A stretch of 14,891 nucleotides of DNA from an uncultured Gemmatimonadota bacterium. Its GTDB lineage: Bacteria > Gemmatimonadota > Gemmatimonadetes > Gemmatimonadales > GWC2-71-9. Within the stretch, counting starts at the first letter, position 1; each line of letters starts with the position of its first letter. Both the position numbers and the translations under genes were made by a program. The notes under the pieces are model-generated. The model was not told the origin of the DNA. It did not search any database and saw nothing but the letters and a program-made list of their open reading frames with translations. The stretch spans positions 1 to 14,891 of the forward strand of contig CAMLLJ010000037.1 of NCBI GenBank assembly GCA_946480845.1. The letters run 5' to 3'. Shown here piece by piece: positions 1 through 10,504 of the stretch.

Positions 1-254
1 ATCCCGAAGAGCGCTGCCCCGTTCACCAGGGCGGCGAGGATCTCCCAGCGGCGATACCCGTAGGTCCTGCGCTCGTCGGCCGGCCGGGCACCGATCACCG
101 CGGTCACCAGCGACAGGCCGATCGCACCGACGTCGGTGAGCATGTGCCCGGCGTCGGCCAGCAGGGCGAGGGAGCCGCTCAGCCAACCGCCCACCGCCTC
201 GACGACCATGAACGCGGCGGTGAGCAGGAGGACGGCAAGGAGTCGCCGGCTCAC
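1..254 (-). CDS. Cation diffusion facilitator (CDF) family metal efflux protein, N-terminal part (truncated by window edge)
   Basis: Reading the minus strand from a GTG at 254 gives 84 codons with no stop before the window edge. The product begins VSRRLLAVLLLTAAF, a first membrane helix, followed by SGSLALLADAGHMLTD (residues 26-41). D34, H37 and D41 fall where the CzcD/ZitB branch of CDF transporters has its intramembrane HxxxD metal site. RTYGYRRWEILAALVNG, which follows, is the usual TM2-TM3 loop of the same branch. Family knowledge: proton-coupled export of Zn2+ or related divalent metals across the inner membrane. The GTG is chosen because the hydrophobic helix starts at once and no ATG/GTG lies between it and the divergent gene; no clear Shine-Dalgarno is seen. 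The gene diverges from the CNNM/CorC-type gene, with 46 bases between them. The C-terminal membrane and cytoplasmic domains lie outside the window. Family call is firm; exact metal is not. Confidence 0.9.
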   Translation of the reverse strand, partial: MSRRLLAVLLLTAAFMVVEAVGGWLSGSLALLADAGHMLTDVGAIGLSLVTAVIGARPADERRTYGYRRWEILAALVNGAALFG

Positions 255-300
255 CGGCCCGACTCGCGGTAAACGTAAATCACGACTAAACTTAACAGAT
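255..300. promoter_or_regulatory. Divergent AT-rich control region between CDF and CNNM/CorC-type genes
   Basis: Bases 270-300 are an AT-rich island in otherwise very GC-rich DNA. On the plus strand TAAACT (287-292) fits a -10 TAnnnT, 8 bases before the ATG at 301, with no Shine-Dalgarno, so a leaderless or nearly leaderless start is likely. On the minus strand TACGTT (277-272) fits a -10, 17 bases before the CDF GTG. The octamers TAAACGTA (270-277) and TAAACTTA (287-294) form a near-perfect direct repeat with starts 17 bases apart, a possible operator. I see no good -35 for either direction. Assignment as shared promoter and operator is inference. Confidence 0.5.
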
Positions 301-1647
301 ATGGAACCGGCGCAAGGCTTACCGATCGGGATCGGCCTCACGGCGATCGTCATCCTGGTGCTCGCCAACGCCTTCTTCGTCGCCGCCGAGTTCGCGCTGG
401 TCGGCTCGCGGCGGACGCGGCTCGACGAAATGGCGCGCGCCGGCGACGGCAAAGCCCGCCTCGCCCGCCGCGCCGTCCAGTCGCTCGACCGCTACATCTC
501 GGCCACCCAGCTCGGCATCACCCTCGCCTCCCTCGGCCTCGGCTGGACCGGCGAGCCGGCGCTGGCCAAGCTCATCGAGGGGGCCTTCTCCTGGCTGCCC
601 GATGCGGCGGCTACGATCGCCACGCACACGGCCGCGTCGATCGTGGCGTTCGCCATCATCACCATCCTGCACATCATCCTGGGCGAGCTGGTGCCGAAGG
701 CGCTGGCGCTGATCTACCCTGAGGACGTGAGCCGCTGGGTCGCGGCGCCGCTGATGGGATTCGCCTGGATCATGTCGGCGCCCATCGCGCTCCTCAACGG
801 CACCGCCAACCGGCTGCTCGGCCTGCTCGGCATCGACCCGCCCGGCGAGCACGAACGGCTCCACTCGCCCGAGGAGATCCGGATCCTGGTCGAGCAGAGC
901 GAGGCCGGCGGCGGCCTGCACAAGCAGGATGCCCGGCTGCTCGAAGGAGTCTTCGAGTTCAGCGAGAAGACGGCGCAGGAAGTGATGACGCCGCGCACGC
1001 AGATCGCGGCGCTCGCCTCCGAGCTGACGGTCGAGGAAGGTGCCGACGAGGTGGCCCGGGAGGGCCGCTCCCGCTATCCCGTCTATACCGACTCCCTCGA
1101 CGAGATCGTCGGCGTGGTGCACTCGAAGGACCTGCTGGCCGCGCTCCGGACCGGGAAGCACGACACGGTGCGCTCGGTCATGCGCCCGCCGCTGTTCGTG
1201 CCCGGCACCCGCGAGGTCGAGGACGTGCTCACCGACATGAAGCGGCTCAAGACCCACCTCGCCGTGGTGCTCGACGAGTACGGCGGGACGGCGGGGATCG
1301 TGACGATGGAGGACCTGCTCGAGGAGATCGTGGGCGACATCTTCGACGAGCACGACCGGCCGGAGGGCCCCGGCGTCGCCGAGGGCGCGCCGCTGCTCGA
1401 GGGATCGATGCCGATCTCGGAGTTCAACTCGGAATACGACGCGTCGCTGAACGACGTGGACTACACCACCATCGGCGGCTACCTCTTCGGCGAGCTGGGC
1501 CGCCTGCCCCGCGCCGGCGACCGCGTCGTCGTCGGGCCGCACCGGTTCGAGGTGGCCGAGATGGAAGGGCGGCGGGTCAGGACGATCCGGCTGCTGGCGG
1601 CTGAGCCGGAACGAGGGGACGGAAAGGGCGGCAGCGCCCGAGGCTGA
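301..1647 (+). CDS. CNNM/CorC-type membrane protein (DUF21, CBS pair, CorC_HlyC domain)
   Basis: The product has 448 residues from the ATG at 301. Order of parts: DUF21 transmembrane domain (about residues 8-180) with helices near 8-29, 110-127 and 146-176 and the conserved GELVPK (128-133); a CBS pair (about 225-350) with VMTPR (228-232), RYPVY (258-262) and DEYGGTAGIVTMEDLLEEI (325-343); and a C-terminal transporter-associated CorC_HlyC domain (about 365-432) containing YTTIGGYLFGELG. The family, often annotated hemolysin, includes Mg2+/Co2+ or Na+-coupled Mg2+ exporters; Mg2+ transport is the best-supported role, in the inner membrane with CBS domains sensing ATP-Mg. The open frame reaches back to 136, but that part is antisense to the CDF gene; the hydrophobic helix right after the ATG at 301 and the AT-rich promoter before it fix this start. 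It is convergent with pdxA, stop codon to stop codon. Confidence 0.93.
   Translation: MEPAQGLPIGIGLTAIVILVLANAFFVAAEFALVGSRRTRLDEMARAGDGKARLARRAVQSLDRYISATQLGITLASLGLGWTGEPALAKLIEGAFSWLPDAAATIATHTAASIVAFAIITILHIILGELVPKALALIYPEDVSRWVAAPLMGFAWIMSAPIALLNGTANRLLGLLGIDPPGEHERLHSPEEIRILVEQSEAGGGLHKQDARLLEGVFEFSEKTAQEVMTPRTQIAALASELTVEEGADEVAREGRSRYPVYTDSLDEIVGVVHSKDLLAALRTGKHDTVRSVMRPPLFVPGTREVEDVLTDMKRLKTHLAVVLDEYGGTAGIVTMEDLLEEIVGDIFDEHDRPEGPGVAEGAPLLEGSMPISEFNSEYDASLNDVDYTTIGGYLFGELGRLPRAGDRVVVGPHRFEVAEMEGRRVRTIRLLAAEPERGDGKGGSARG
1626..1639 (+). other. Small GC hairpin at the 3' end of the CNNM/CorC-type gene
   Basis: GGGCG-GCAG-CGCCC can form a 5-bp stem with a 4-base loop about 6 bases before the stop codon. 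There is no T-run on either strand, so it is not a classical intrinsic terminator. It is the only hairpin I see near the stop-to-stop junction with pdxA, where both transcripts should end. Confidence 0.25.
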
Positions 1648-2559
1648 TCAGTCCCTTGCACGGCCCGACGCCAGCCGGGCCCCGAGCTCCAGTGCCGCCC
1701 GCATGCTCGATGGATCTGCCTTGCCCTTCCCCGCGATGTCGAACGCCGTCCCGTGATCCGGTGACGTCCGCGGAAACGGCAGGCCCAGGGTCACGTTCAC
1801 CGCCCGCCCGAACGCCGCCACCTTGATCGCCGTCATCCCCACGTCGTGATACGGCGCGAGGACCGCGTCGAACTCCCCTCGCATCGCCCGCACGAAGACG
1901 GTGTCCGCCGGCAGTGGCCCAGCGGCACCGAGCGCCTCCGCCGCGGGCGCGAGCACCCGCTTCTCCTCATCCCCGAAGAGCCCGGACTCCCCGGCATGCG
2001 GATTGAGCGCGCAGAGCGCCAGCCGCGGCGCGGCGATGCCGAACCAGTCGCGGAGCGCCGCCGCCGTGACCCGCCCGGTGCGGATGATCCGATCGGCGGT
2101 GAGGAGGATGGGCACGTCGCGGAGCGGAACGTGGGTGGTGACCAGCACCACGCGCAGCTCCGCGGACGCGAGCATCATCGCGACGTCCGCGTTGCCGGCG
2201 AGGTGGGCGAGCCACTCGGTGTGCCCGGGCCAGGGGAAGCCCGCGAGATGGAGGGCGTGCTTGTGGGCCGGTGCCGTGACGATGCCGTCCACGTCGCCGC
2301 GGAGCGCCAGGCGCGCGGCGGTCTCGACGGCGTGGCCGGCGATGCGGCCTGCCTTCAGGGTGCGATTGTGATCGGAAGATTCGCCGCTGCCCGCGTTCCA
2401 GGTCCCGACCGGAACGCGCTCCACTGCCGGAATCCCGGCGATCTGGTCATCGGCACCGACCAGCACGATCTCGGCGTCCAGCGGCTGGGCCAGTGCGAGG
2501 GCGGTGATCTCGGGCCCGATCCCCCGTGGATCGCCGAGCGTCACCGCGAGGCGCGGCAT
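1648..2559 (-). CDS. pdxA: 4-hydroxythreonine-4-phosphate dehydrogenase
   Basis: The 303-residue product opens with LAVTLGDPRGIGPEI (residues 4-18), the PdxA N-terminal signature. It carries the three divalent-metal histidines at H143 (TTHVPLRDVP), H188 (LNPHAGE) and H238 (APYHDVGM), matching E. coli H166, H211 and H266. PAHKHAL (97-103), GHTEWLAH (112-119) and TSPDHGTAFDIAGKGKAD (265-282) are further family blocks. PdxA oxidises 4-phosphohydroxy-L-threonine with NAD(P)+, giving 3-amino-2-oxopropyl phosphate after decarboxylation, in the DXP-dependent route to pyridoxal phosphate, in the cytoplasm. It is slightly shorter than the E. coli enzyme (329). Its ATG shares one base with the stop of the SurA homologue (TGATG) and there is no Shine-Dalgarno, so translation probably depends on reinitiation. 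surA next to pdxA is also the E. coli order. It is the last gene of the operon. Confidence 0.96.
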   Translation of the reverse strand: MPRLAVTLGDPRGIGPEITALALAQPLDAEIVLVGADDQIAGIPAVERVPVGTWNAGSGESSDHNRTLKAGRIAGHAVETAARLALRGDVDGIVTAPAHKHALHLAGFPWPGHTEWLAHLAGNADVAMMLASAELRVVLVTTHVPLRDVPILLTADRIIRTGRVTAAALRDWFGIAAPRLALCALNPHAGESGLFGDEEKRVLAPAAEALGAAGPLPADTVFVRAMRGEFDAVLAPYHDVGMTAIKVAAFGRAVNVTLGLPFPRTSPDHGTAFDIAGKGKADPSSMRAALELGARLASGRARD

Positions 2560-3908
2560 CAGGGGGTGCGGATGTCCACGTAGGTGGACGAGCGGAGCCG
2601 CTCGAGGTAGCGGCGCTCGGCCAGGTCGTCGGCGAGGAACTTCCTGAGCTGGTTCTCGACGTCCGCGTAGGCGATCTCGCCCTCGGGCCGCCGGCTGGTG
2701 ACGCGGACGATGGCGAACTTCATCCGGCCGCCGGGCCCGGCGAGCTCGAAGGGGCCGACCACCGCGCCGGAGTCGGCCGCGGCGGCGGCGCGCGCATACG
2801 CTTCGGGAAGCTGCTCGACCGGCACGTTCAGCGCCTCGCGCTCCTCGGCGCCGTCATGGTAGATCGCCTGCAGCGAATCGAACCCCGCGCCGGCCCGCGC
2901 GGCGTCGGCGAGCCGCTGGGCGAGCGCGCGGGCGCTGTCCATGTCGGCCGGCGTCGTCTCCGGCACGATCAGGATGTGGCGCGCCTGCACTTCGCTCGGC
3001 TGCACCCGCTCGACCTGGATCACGTGGTAGCCGTACACCGTCTCCACCGGGTCCGAGATCACGCCGGGCCGCAGCCGGAAGACGACGTCGTCGAACGGAC
3101 GCTCGAAGGCGCCGCGCCGCTGCCAGCCGAGATCGCCGCCCTGCGCCGCGGAGCTGTCCTGCGAAAAGCGGCGTGCGGCGGTGGCGAAGTCGCCGCCGGC
3201 GCGCAGGCCCTTCGCGATCGAGTCGGCGAGCTGGAAGGCCCGCTGCTTCGCCGCCGCGCTCGGCTTCGGCGCCACGACGAGCTGGCGGAACGAGATGGTG
3301 GCGGGCCGCCGGCCGAACTGCGCCCGGTTCTTCTCGAACGCGTCGCGCATCTCGCGGTCGGTAGGCGTGACGGGACGGATCACCTCGGTCTGCTTGAGGC
3401 GTTCCATCAGCCGCACCCGCAGGAACTCGCGCCGCTGCTGCTCGGCGAGGTAGCGGCGGAACTCGTCCGGCGTCTGGAAGCCCGCATTGCGCAGCTCGCG
3501 CGTGTAGTCCACTTCCGACGTGAAGCGCGCGCGCACGCTGCGCACCCGCTCGTTCACCCCTTCGGTCACTTCCTGGTCGGTGACCTTGATGGCGGTGTCG
3601 CGGAGCGCCTCCTGGATCAGCAGCTCCTCGTTGATGAGGTCTTCCAGCAGCCGGCCGCGCAGCGCCGCGGTATCGGCCGCCGTGCGCACCACCGGGGCGT
3701 TGCGGCCGGAGAGCAGCGTGAAGAGCTGCTCCTCGACCTGCGAGGTGAGGATCGGCTGGTTGCCGACCACGGCGGCCACCCGGTCGATGACGAAGGTGGT
3801 GTCGCCCTGCGCCAGCATGAACCCGTTGTCCTGCGCCGCCAGGCGCGCGCCGCCGGACGCGCCGGAGAGCGCGAGCACGAGGGCGGTGCCGGCGGCGCGG
3901 CGCAGCAT
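2559..3908 (-). CDS. SurA-like periplasmic peptidyl-prolyl isomerase / outer-membrane protein chaperone
   Basis: The product has 449 residues. An N-terminal export signal ends near RLAAQ (22-26). The SurA N-domain follows, with the typical VIDRVAAVVGNQPILTSQVEE (first residues at 40), and a helical chaperone region to about 180. Parvulin domain 1 (about 203-300) keeps the canonical blocks: F248-S249-Q250-D251, GGDLGW (257-262) and YGYHVIQVE (292-300). Domain 2 starts with the conserved QARHILIV (308-315) but lacks GGDLG and YGYHVI, having GRMKFAIVRV (394-403) instead. SurA escorts unfolded outer-membrane proteins to the BAM complex and isomerises prolyl bonds. The start is supported by GGGAGG 10 bases upstream and by the signal peptide. 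It sits 3 bases after the lipoprotein PPIase gene and shares one base with pdxA. Family is clear; strict orthology with E. coli SurA is inferred from domain order and the pdxA neighbour. Confidence 0.9.
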   Translation of the reverse strand: MLRRAAGTALVLALSGASGGARLAAQDNGFMLAQGDTTFVIDRVAAVVGNQPILTSQVEEQLFTLLSGRNAPVVRTAADTAALRGRLLEDLINEELLIQEALRDTAIKVTDQEVTEGVNERVRSVRARFTSEVDYTRELRNAGFQTPDEFRRYLAEQQRREFLRVRLMERLKQTEVIRPVTPTDREMRDAFEKNRAQFGRRPATISFRQLVVAPKPSAAAKQRAFQLADSIAKGLRAGGDFATAARRFSQDSSAAQGGDLGWQRRGAFERPFDDVVFRLRPGVISDPVETVYGYHVIQVERVQPSEVQARHILIVPETTPADMDSARALAQRLADAARAGAGFDSLQAIYHDGAEEREALNVPVEQLPEAYARAAAAADSGAVVGPFELAGPGGRMKFAIVRVTSRRPEGEIAYADVENQLRKFLADDLAERRYLERLRSSTYVDIRTP

Positions 3909-3911
3909 CGG

Positions 3912-5393
3912 CTACCGGCCTCCCGGGCGGGCGGTGGTGTCGGCCGGCGGCGAATCGGGTGACGCCTGCATCGGCGCCGGGCCCGGCGCCGGCTGCATGC
4001 CCGGCGCGACCTGCTGCTGGCCCTGCTGGAGGCTCGTCGAGTCGGCGCTCGCCTGCATCCGCTGGGCGATCTGGAGCCCGCGGGCAACGCCGCCGTCGTG
4101 GATGTCGTACTCGAGGTTGTCGCGCAGGACCTGGCTCAGCGTGGCCGGGATGCGGCGCAGCCGGATCTGGCCGGCGATCAGCTTGTCGAAATAGGTCTGC
4201 ACCTTCATCTCGGCGAGCCGGGTGCGGTCGCCGGCGCCGACGCTGCTGTCCGCCACGTCCACGCCCAGCCCCATCTCGGCCTTGAGCGAGTCCACCTGGG
4301 CGAGGTACTGCTGGCGCATCCCCTGCCACTCGACGGGCGTGAGCGCGATCTTCGCCGCATCGGCGTCCTGCAGCAGCAGCAGGTTCTGCGCGATGGTGCG
4401 GCCGTACTGCGTCATCTGGGTGTCGGGGAGCTGGGCCAGCTGCTGCTGGTACGGCACCGGGATCTGGTCCACCCAGCGCAGGAACTCGCGCACGGTGAGC
4501 TCGCCGCCCTTGAAGGTGGCGATGGCCTTGTCCGAGCGGCGCGCCTTCTCGCGGTTGGCGAGCGCGTCGCGCATGGTGCCGGCCGCGCCCGACTTCATCC
4601 GGAGCTGCTGCGCCGTGGCGAGGCTGTCGAAGTAGAGCGAGTCGAGCCGCTGGGTGACCAGCGCCATGCCGGCCTGGCGGAGCCGGTCGCCCAGCTCGAC
4701 GGGGCCCGGGCGGCGGATCACGTGGTAGCCGTACGGGGTCTCCACGACGCCGCTGCGCTGGCCGGCGGCGAGGCTCCAGCCCGCGCTGTCGAACGCCGTC
4801 ACGAACTGGCCGCGCGTCGAGGGCGGGAGGTAGCCGGAGTCGCGGGCGGTCTGCGGATCCTCGGAGATGCGCCCCGCCAGCTCACCGAAGTTGGCGCCGC
4901 GCTCGAGCTGCGCGATCGCGCCCTCGGCCTTGCCGCGGGCCGCGGAGCGCTCCTCGGGCGTCGCGGTCTGCGACACCGGGAAGAGCATGTGCTGGAAGAT
5001 CCGGAAGCTGTCGCCGTTGTAGAGGCTGTCGAGCTTCTCGGGGCCGAAGGCGGTGCGGCGGGCGACCAGCGAGTCATGCCAGCGGTCGCTGCGGATCTGC
5101 GCGATGTCGGGCCAGAGCGTCGCCGCGATCGCCGCAGAGTCGGTGGGGAGCCGGTTGTCGGCGACGGCCTGCGCGAAGAGCGCGTAGTCCACCCACATCC
5201 CGGTGACGAAATTGGCGGCCTCGCTGTTGAGGCGCACGCCCTTCGGCCCGGTCAGGATCTCCGCCAGCCGCTCGGGCGTGAGCGTCAGCTCGCCTGCTTC
5301 CGCCGCCGATTCCGCGTGGGCGGAGAAGAGATCGCGAAAGTTCGAGCATCCCGCGATCGCGAGCGCTCCCACCACCAGCCACAGTCGCCGCAT
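3912..5393 (-). CDS. Parvulin-type peptidyl-prolyl isomerase lipoprotein (PpiC/PrsA-like)
   Basis: The 493-residue product starts with a lipoprotein signal: two arginines, a hydrophobic stretch and the lipobox IAGC with acceptor Cys16. A helical SurA/PrsA-type N-region (about 35-130) precedes one parvulin domain (about 134-231): F136/MLFP, FGELAGRISEDP (169-180), DSGYLP (185-190) and TPYGYHVIRRPGP (219-231). A second helical region of about 200 residues follows, ending in a Met/Pro/Gln-rich tail from about 456. Likely role: membrane-anchored periplasmic prolyl isomerase and holdase working with the SurA homologue encoded just downstream. The usual DxGGDLG block reads RDSGYLPP, so the active site is mildly divergent. 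GGAG (5402-5399) lies 5 bases before the ATG. 35 bases separate it from mfd and 3 from the next gene, so it belongs to the operon. Substrates cannot be told from sequence. Confidence 0.88.
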   Translation of the reverse strand: MRRLWLVVGALAIAGCSNFRDLFSAHAESAAEAGELTLTPERLAEILTGPKGVRLNSEAANFVTGMWVDYALFAQAVADNRLPTDSAAIAATLWPDIAQIRSDRWHDSLVARRTAFGPEKLDSLYNGDSFRIFQHMLFPVSQTATPEERSAARGKAEGAIAQLERGANFGELAGRISEDPQTARDSGYLPPSTRGQFVTAFDSAGWSLAAGQRSGVVETPYGYHVIRRPGPVELGDRLRQAGMALVTQRLDSLYFDSLATAQQLRMKSGAAGTMRDALANREKARRSDKAIATFKGGELTVREFLRWVDQIPVPYQQQLAQLPDTQMTQYGRTIAQNLLLLQDADAAKIALTPVEWQGMRQQYLAQVDSLKAEMGLGVDVADSSVGAGDRTRLAEMKVQTYFDKLIAGQIRLRRIPATLSQVLRDNLEYDIHDGGVARGLQIAQRMQASADSTSLQQGQQQVAPGMQPAPGPAPMQASPDSPPADTTARPGGR

Positions 5394-5428
5394 GCCAACT
5401 CCAGAGATAGGTAAGATGCCGATCGGTC
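5394..5428 (-). promoter_or_regulatory. Widest gap inside the operon, between mfd and the lipoprotein PPIase gene
   Basis: This 35-base spacer is the only non-trivial gap in the six-gene minus-strand unit. It holds a clear Shine-Dalgarno, CTGGAG (5404-5399), 5 bases before the ATG. The stretch CATCTTACCTATCT is AT-richer than its surroundings and could hide a weak internal -10, but no hexamer fits TAnnnT and no -35 is evident. I read it mainly as a ribosome-binding region. Confidence 0.45.
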
Positions 5429-8709
<3,281 letters not shown>

Positions 8710-8713
<4 letters not shown>

Positions 8714-10494
8714 GCGCGTCCTCTCGGGACGCTGGCCAGGACCACTTCACCCAGCCCGCAGATCAGCGCGAGCCAGAGCAGCGGCTCGCGCAGGTCGCCG
8801 CGCGCGCCGGAGGAAAACGCGGCGGGGCCGGCGTCCGGCAGGTCCACGATGCGCGCACCGCGCCAGAGGCGCCGGAGCTGGCCGTCAGCCATTGGCTCGA
8901 GCCGGGACTCGCGCGGATCCACGTTGACGCTGAGCGCGCCGATGGTGTCGGGCCCCGAAACGAGGAGGTGCACGCCGAGGTCGGCCGCGCGGAAGAGTGC
9001 GCCTCCATCCACCGGCCAGGCGCGCTCGCCGAGGCGCACCTCGGTGACCAGGTCCGGCAGCGCCGCGGGCGCTCCCGGCGCGGCATCCACGAGCGACACC
9101 TCGCCGCGCGCCGCCCGGTTGAGGAGCCGGTCCATGAACGGCATGAACTCGGCCGAGACCGGCAGGTCGGTCCAGGCGGGATCCAGCCGGCTCCCGAGCA
9201 GCACCACGTCGGCCGAGCGCACCGCCCACGGGGTGCCGCCCGCGGTGGCGAGCACGCCGGTGCGGCCGCTGCCGCGCGGCTCGAGGGTGTAGCGCTGGGC
9301 TACCCGGTGCGCGCCCACGAACGGACCGCTGTCGGTGGCGGCGGCCTCCGCCCGCAGGGCGCCGAATTGCCACGCCACGCCGCGCCGCTCCAGCGCACGG
9401 TTGAGCGCGCCCAGCTCGGCCGGGTCGGCCGGCGGCATGACGATCGAGAGCCCCTCACCCAGCCGGCCGACGGCCACTTCCCCGCCGTTGGCAATCCGGC
9501 CGTTGGCCCGGAGCACGTCACACGCCGCCGAGACGTACCGGTCGCTGCCGCCGCAGTCGGCGCGCGCCACCGGCGCCACGCGCACCATGGACACGCGGCG
9601 GTCGTCGAGCCGGAACTCGTCGGGATCCAGCTCGGCGATGGCGGGCCACCACCCCTCGGGCGTGCCGGGCAGCGCGATGGTGACGGCGCTACCCGCGCGG
9701 CCGAGCGCCTGGCGCGCCGGGCGGCTGCCGAGCCGCGCGCTCACCGGCGCCGCGAGCGTGGTATCGCCGGTGAGCGCGAGCACCAGGCGCCCGCCGTCGG
9801 ACGACCAGGGCTGCGGGCCCGTCACGAGGGACGCGATGCCCACGTTCGCCGCCACGTCGCCGCCGGGCCGGCCCACGATCAGCGGCACGCGCGGCGCGGC
9901 TTCGCCGATGGCGGTGGCCTGGACATCCGAGAGGAGCAGGATCTCGCCGGGCCGGTCGTCGGAGCCGAGTACGTCATCCGCCAGCGCCAGCGCTTCGCCG
10001 AGGTCGAGCCTCGCGGCGGAGGGCTGGAGGCTGTCCACCATGGCACGGAGCGCGGCCGCGTCTCCGCGACGCGGGGTCAGGTCCGCGGTGAGGAGCCAGA
10101 GCGCGTCATCGGGCGTTGCGCGCGCCAGTGCCGCCCGCGCCGCTCCCTTGAGCCGGGCAAGCTGCGCAGTGCCGCCGGTGACGGCGGCGCTGCTCGCGCT
10201 GTTGTCCAGCACGACCACCAGCGCGCTCGGCGCGTGACCCGGAACGCCGGTGAGCCGGACCGTGGGGCCGGCCGCGGCCAGCACCAGCGCCACGATCAGC
10301 AGCGTCCGCAGCAGGAGCAGCAGGAGGTTCTGCAGCTTGAGGCGCTTCTGGTGCTCCTGGGTGGTGGCGAGGAGGTAGCGAACCGCCGGAAAGACCACCG
10401 TCGGAGGCTGGCGGCGCGCGATCAGGTGGAGCAGAATGGGAATCCCGGCGGCAAGCAGGCCGGCGAGCAGCCACGGATGGAGGAAGCTGATCAT
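8710..10494 (-). CDS. BatA-like double-transmembrane protein with vWA-type domain
   Basis: The product has 594 residues. MISFLHPWLLAGLLAAGIP opens the Aerotolerance-regulator N-terminal (BatA) domain, with helix 1 at about 4-25, a short basic loop (RLKLQN, 51-56) and helix 2 at about 57-75. A vWA-like domain begins at 92 with VVVLDNSAS; D97, S99 and S101 form a DxSxS MIDAS pattern, and LLLSD occurs further on. A long region without a recognised motif follows, and a final helix (LLWLALICGLGEVVL) closes the protein. Family proteins are inner-membrane components that act with a DUF58 partner and a MoxR AAA+ ATPase in envelope stress or metalloprotein maturation; the exact role here is unknown. 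The start is the canonical family start. A 10-base gap follows the DUF58 stop, and the end overlaps mfd. Confidence 0.85.
8719..8725 (-). promoter_or_regulatory. Ribosome-binding site for mfd within the upstream gene
   Basis: GAGAGGA on the minus strand lies 5 bases before the GTG start of mfd and inside the last codons of the BatA-like gene. With the GTGA overlap it indicates translational coupling and supports GTG at 8713 as the mfd start. Confidence 0.7.
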
Positions 10495-10504
10495 CCGGTT
10501 CCGC

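Noticed and set aside
136..300. N-terminal extension of the CNNM/CorC-type frame
   Set aside because: These 55 codons lie antisense to the conserved CDF N-terminus and across the AT-rich promoter, and the product has no family similarity before the ATG at 301.
2854..4329. 491-codon minus-strand frame across the two PPIase genes
   Set aside because: Out of frame with both clearly homologous products and extremely Arg/Pro/Ala-rich; a frame shadow.
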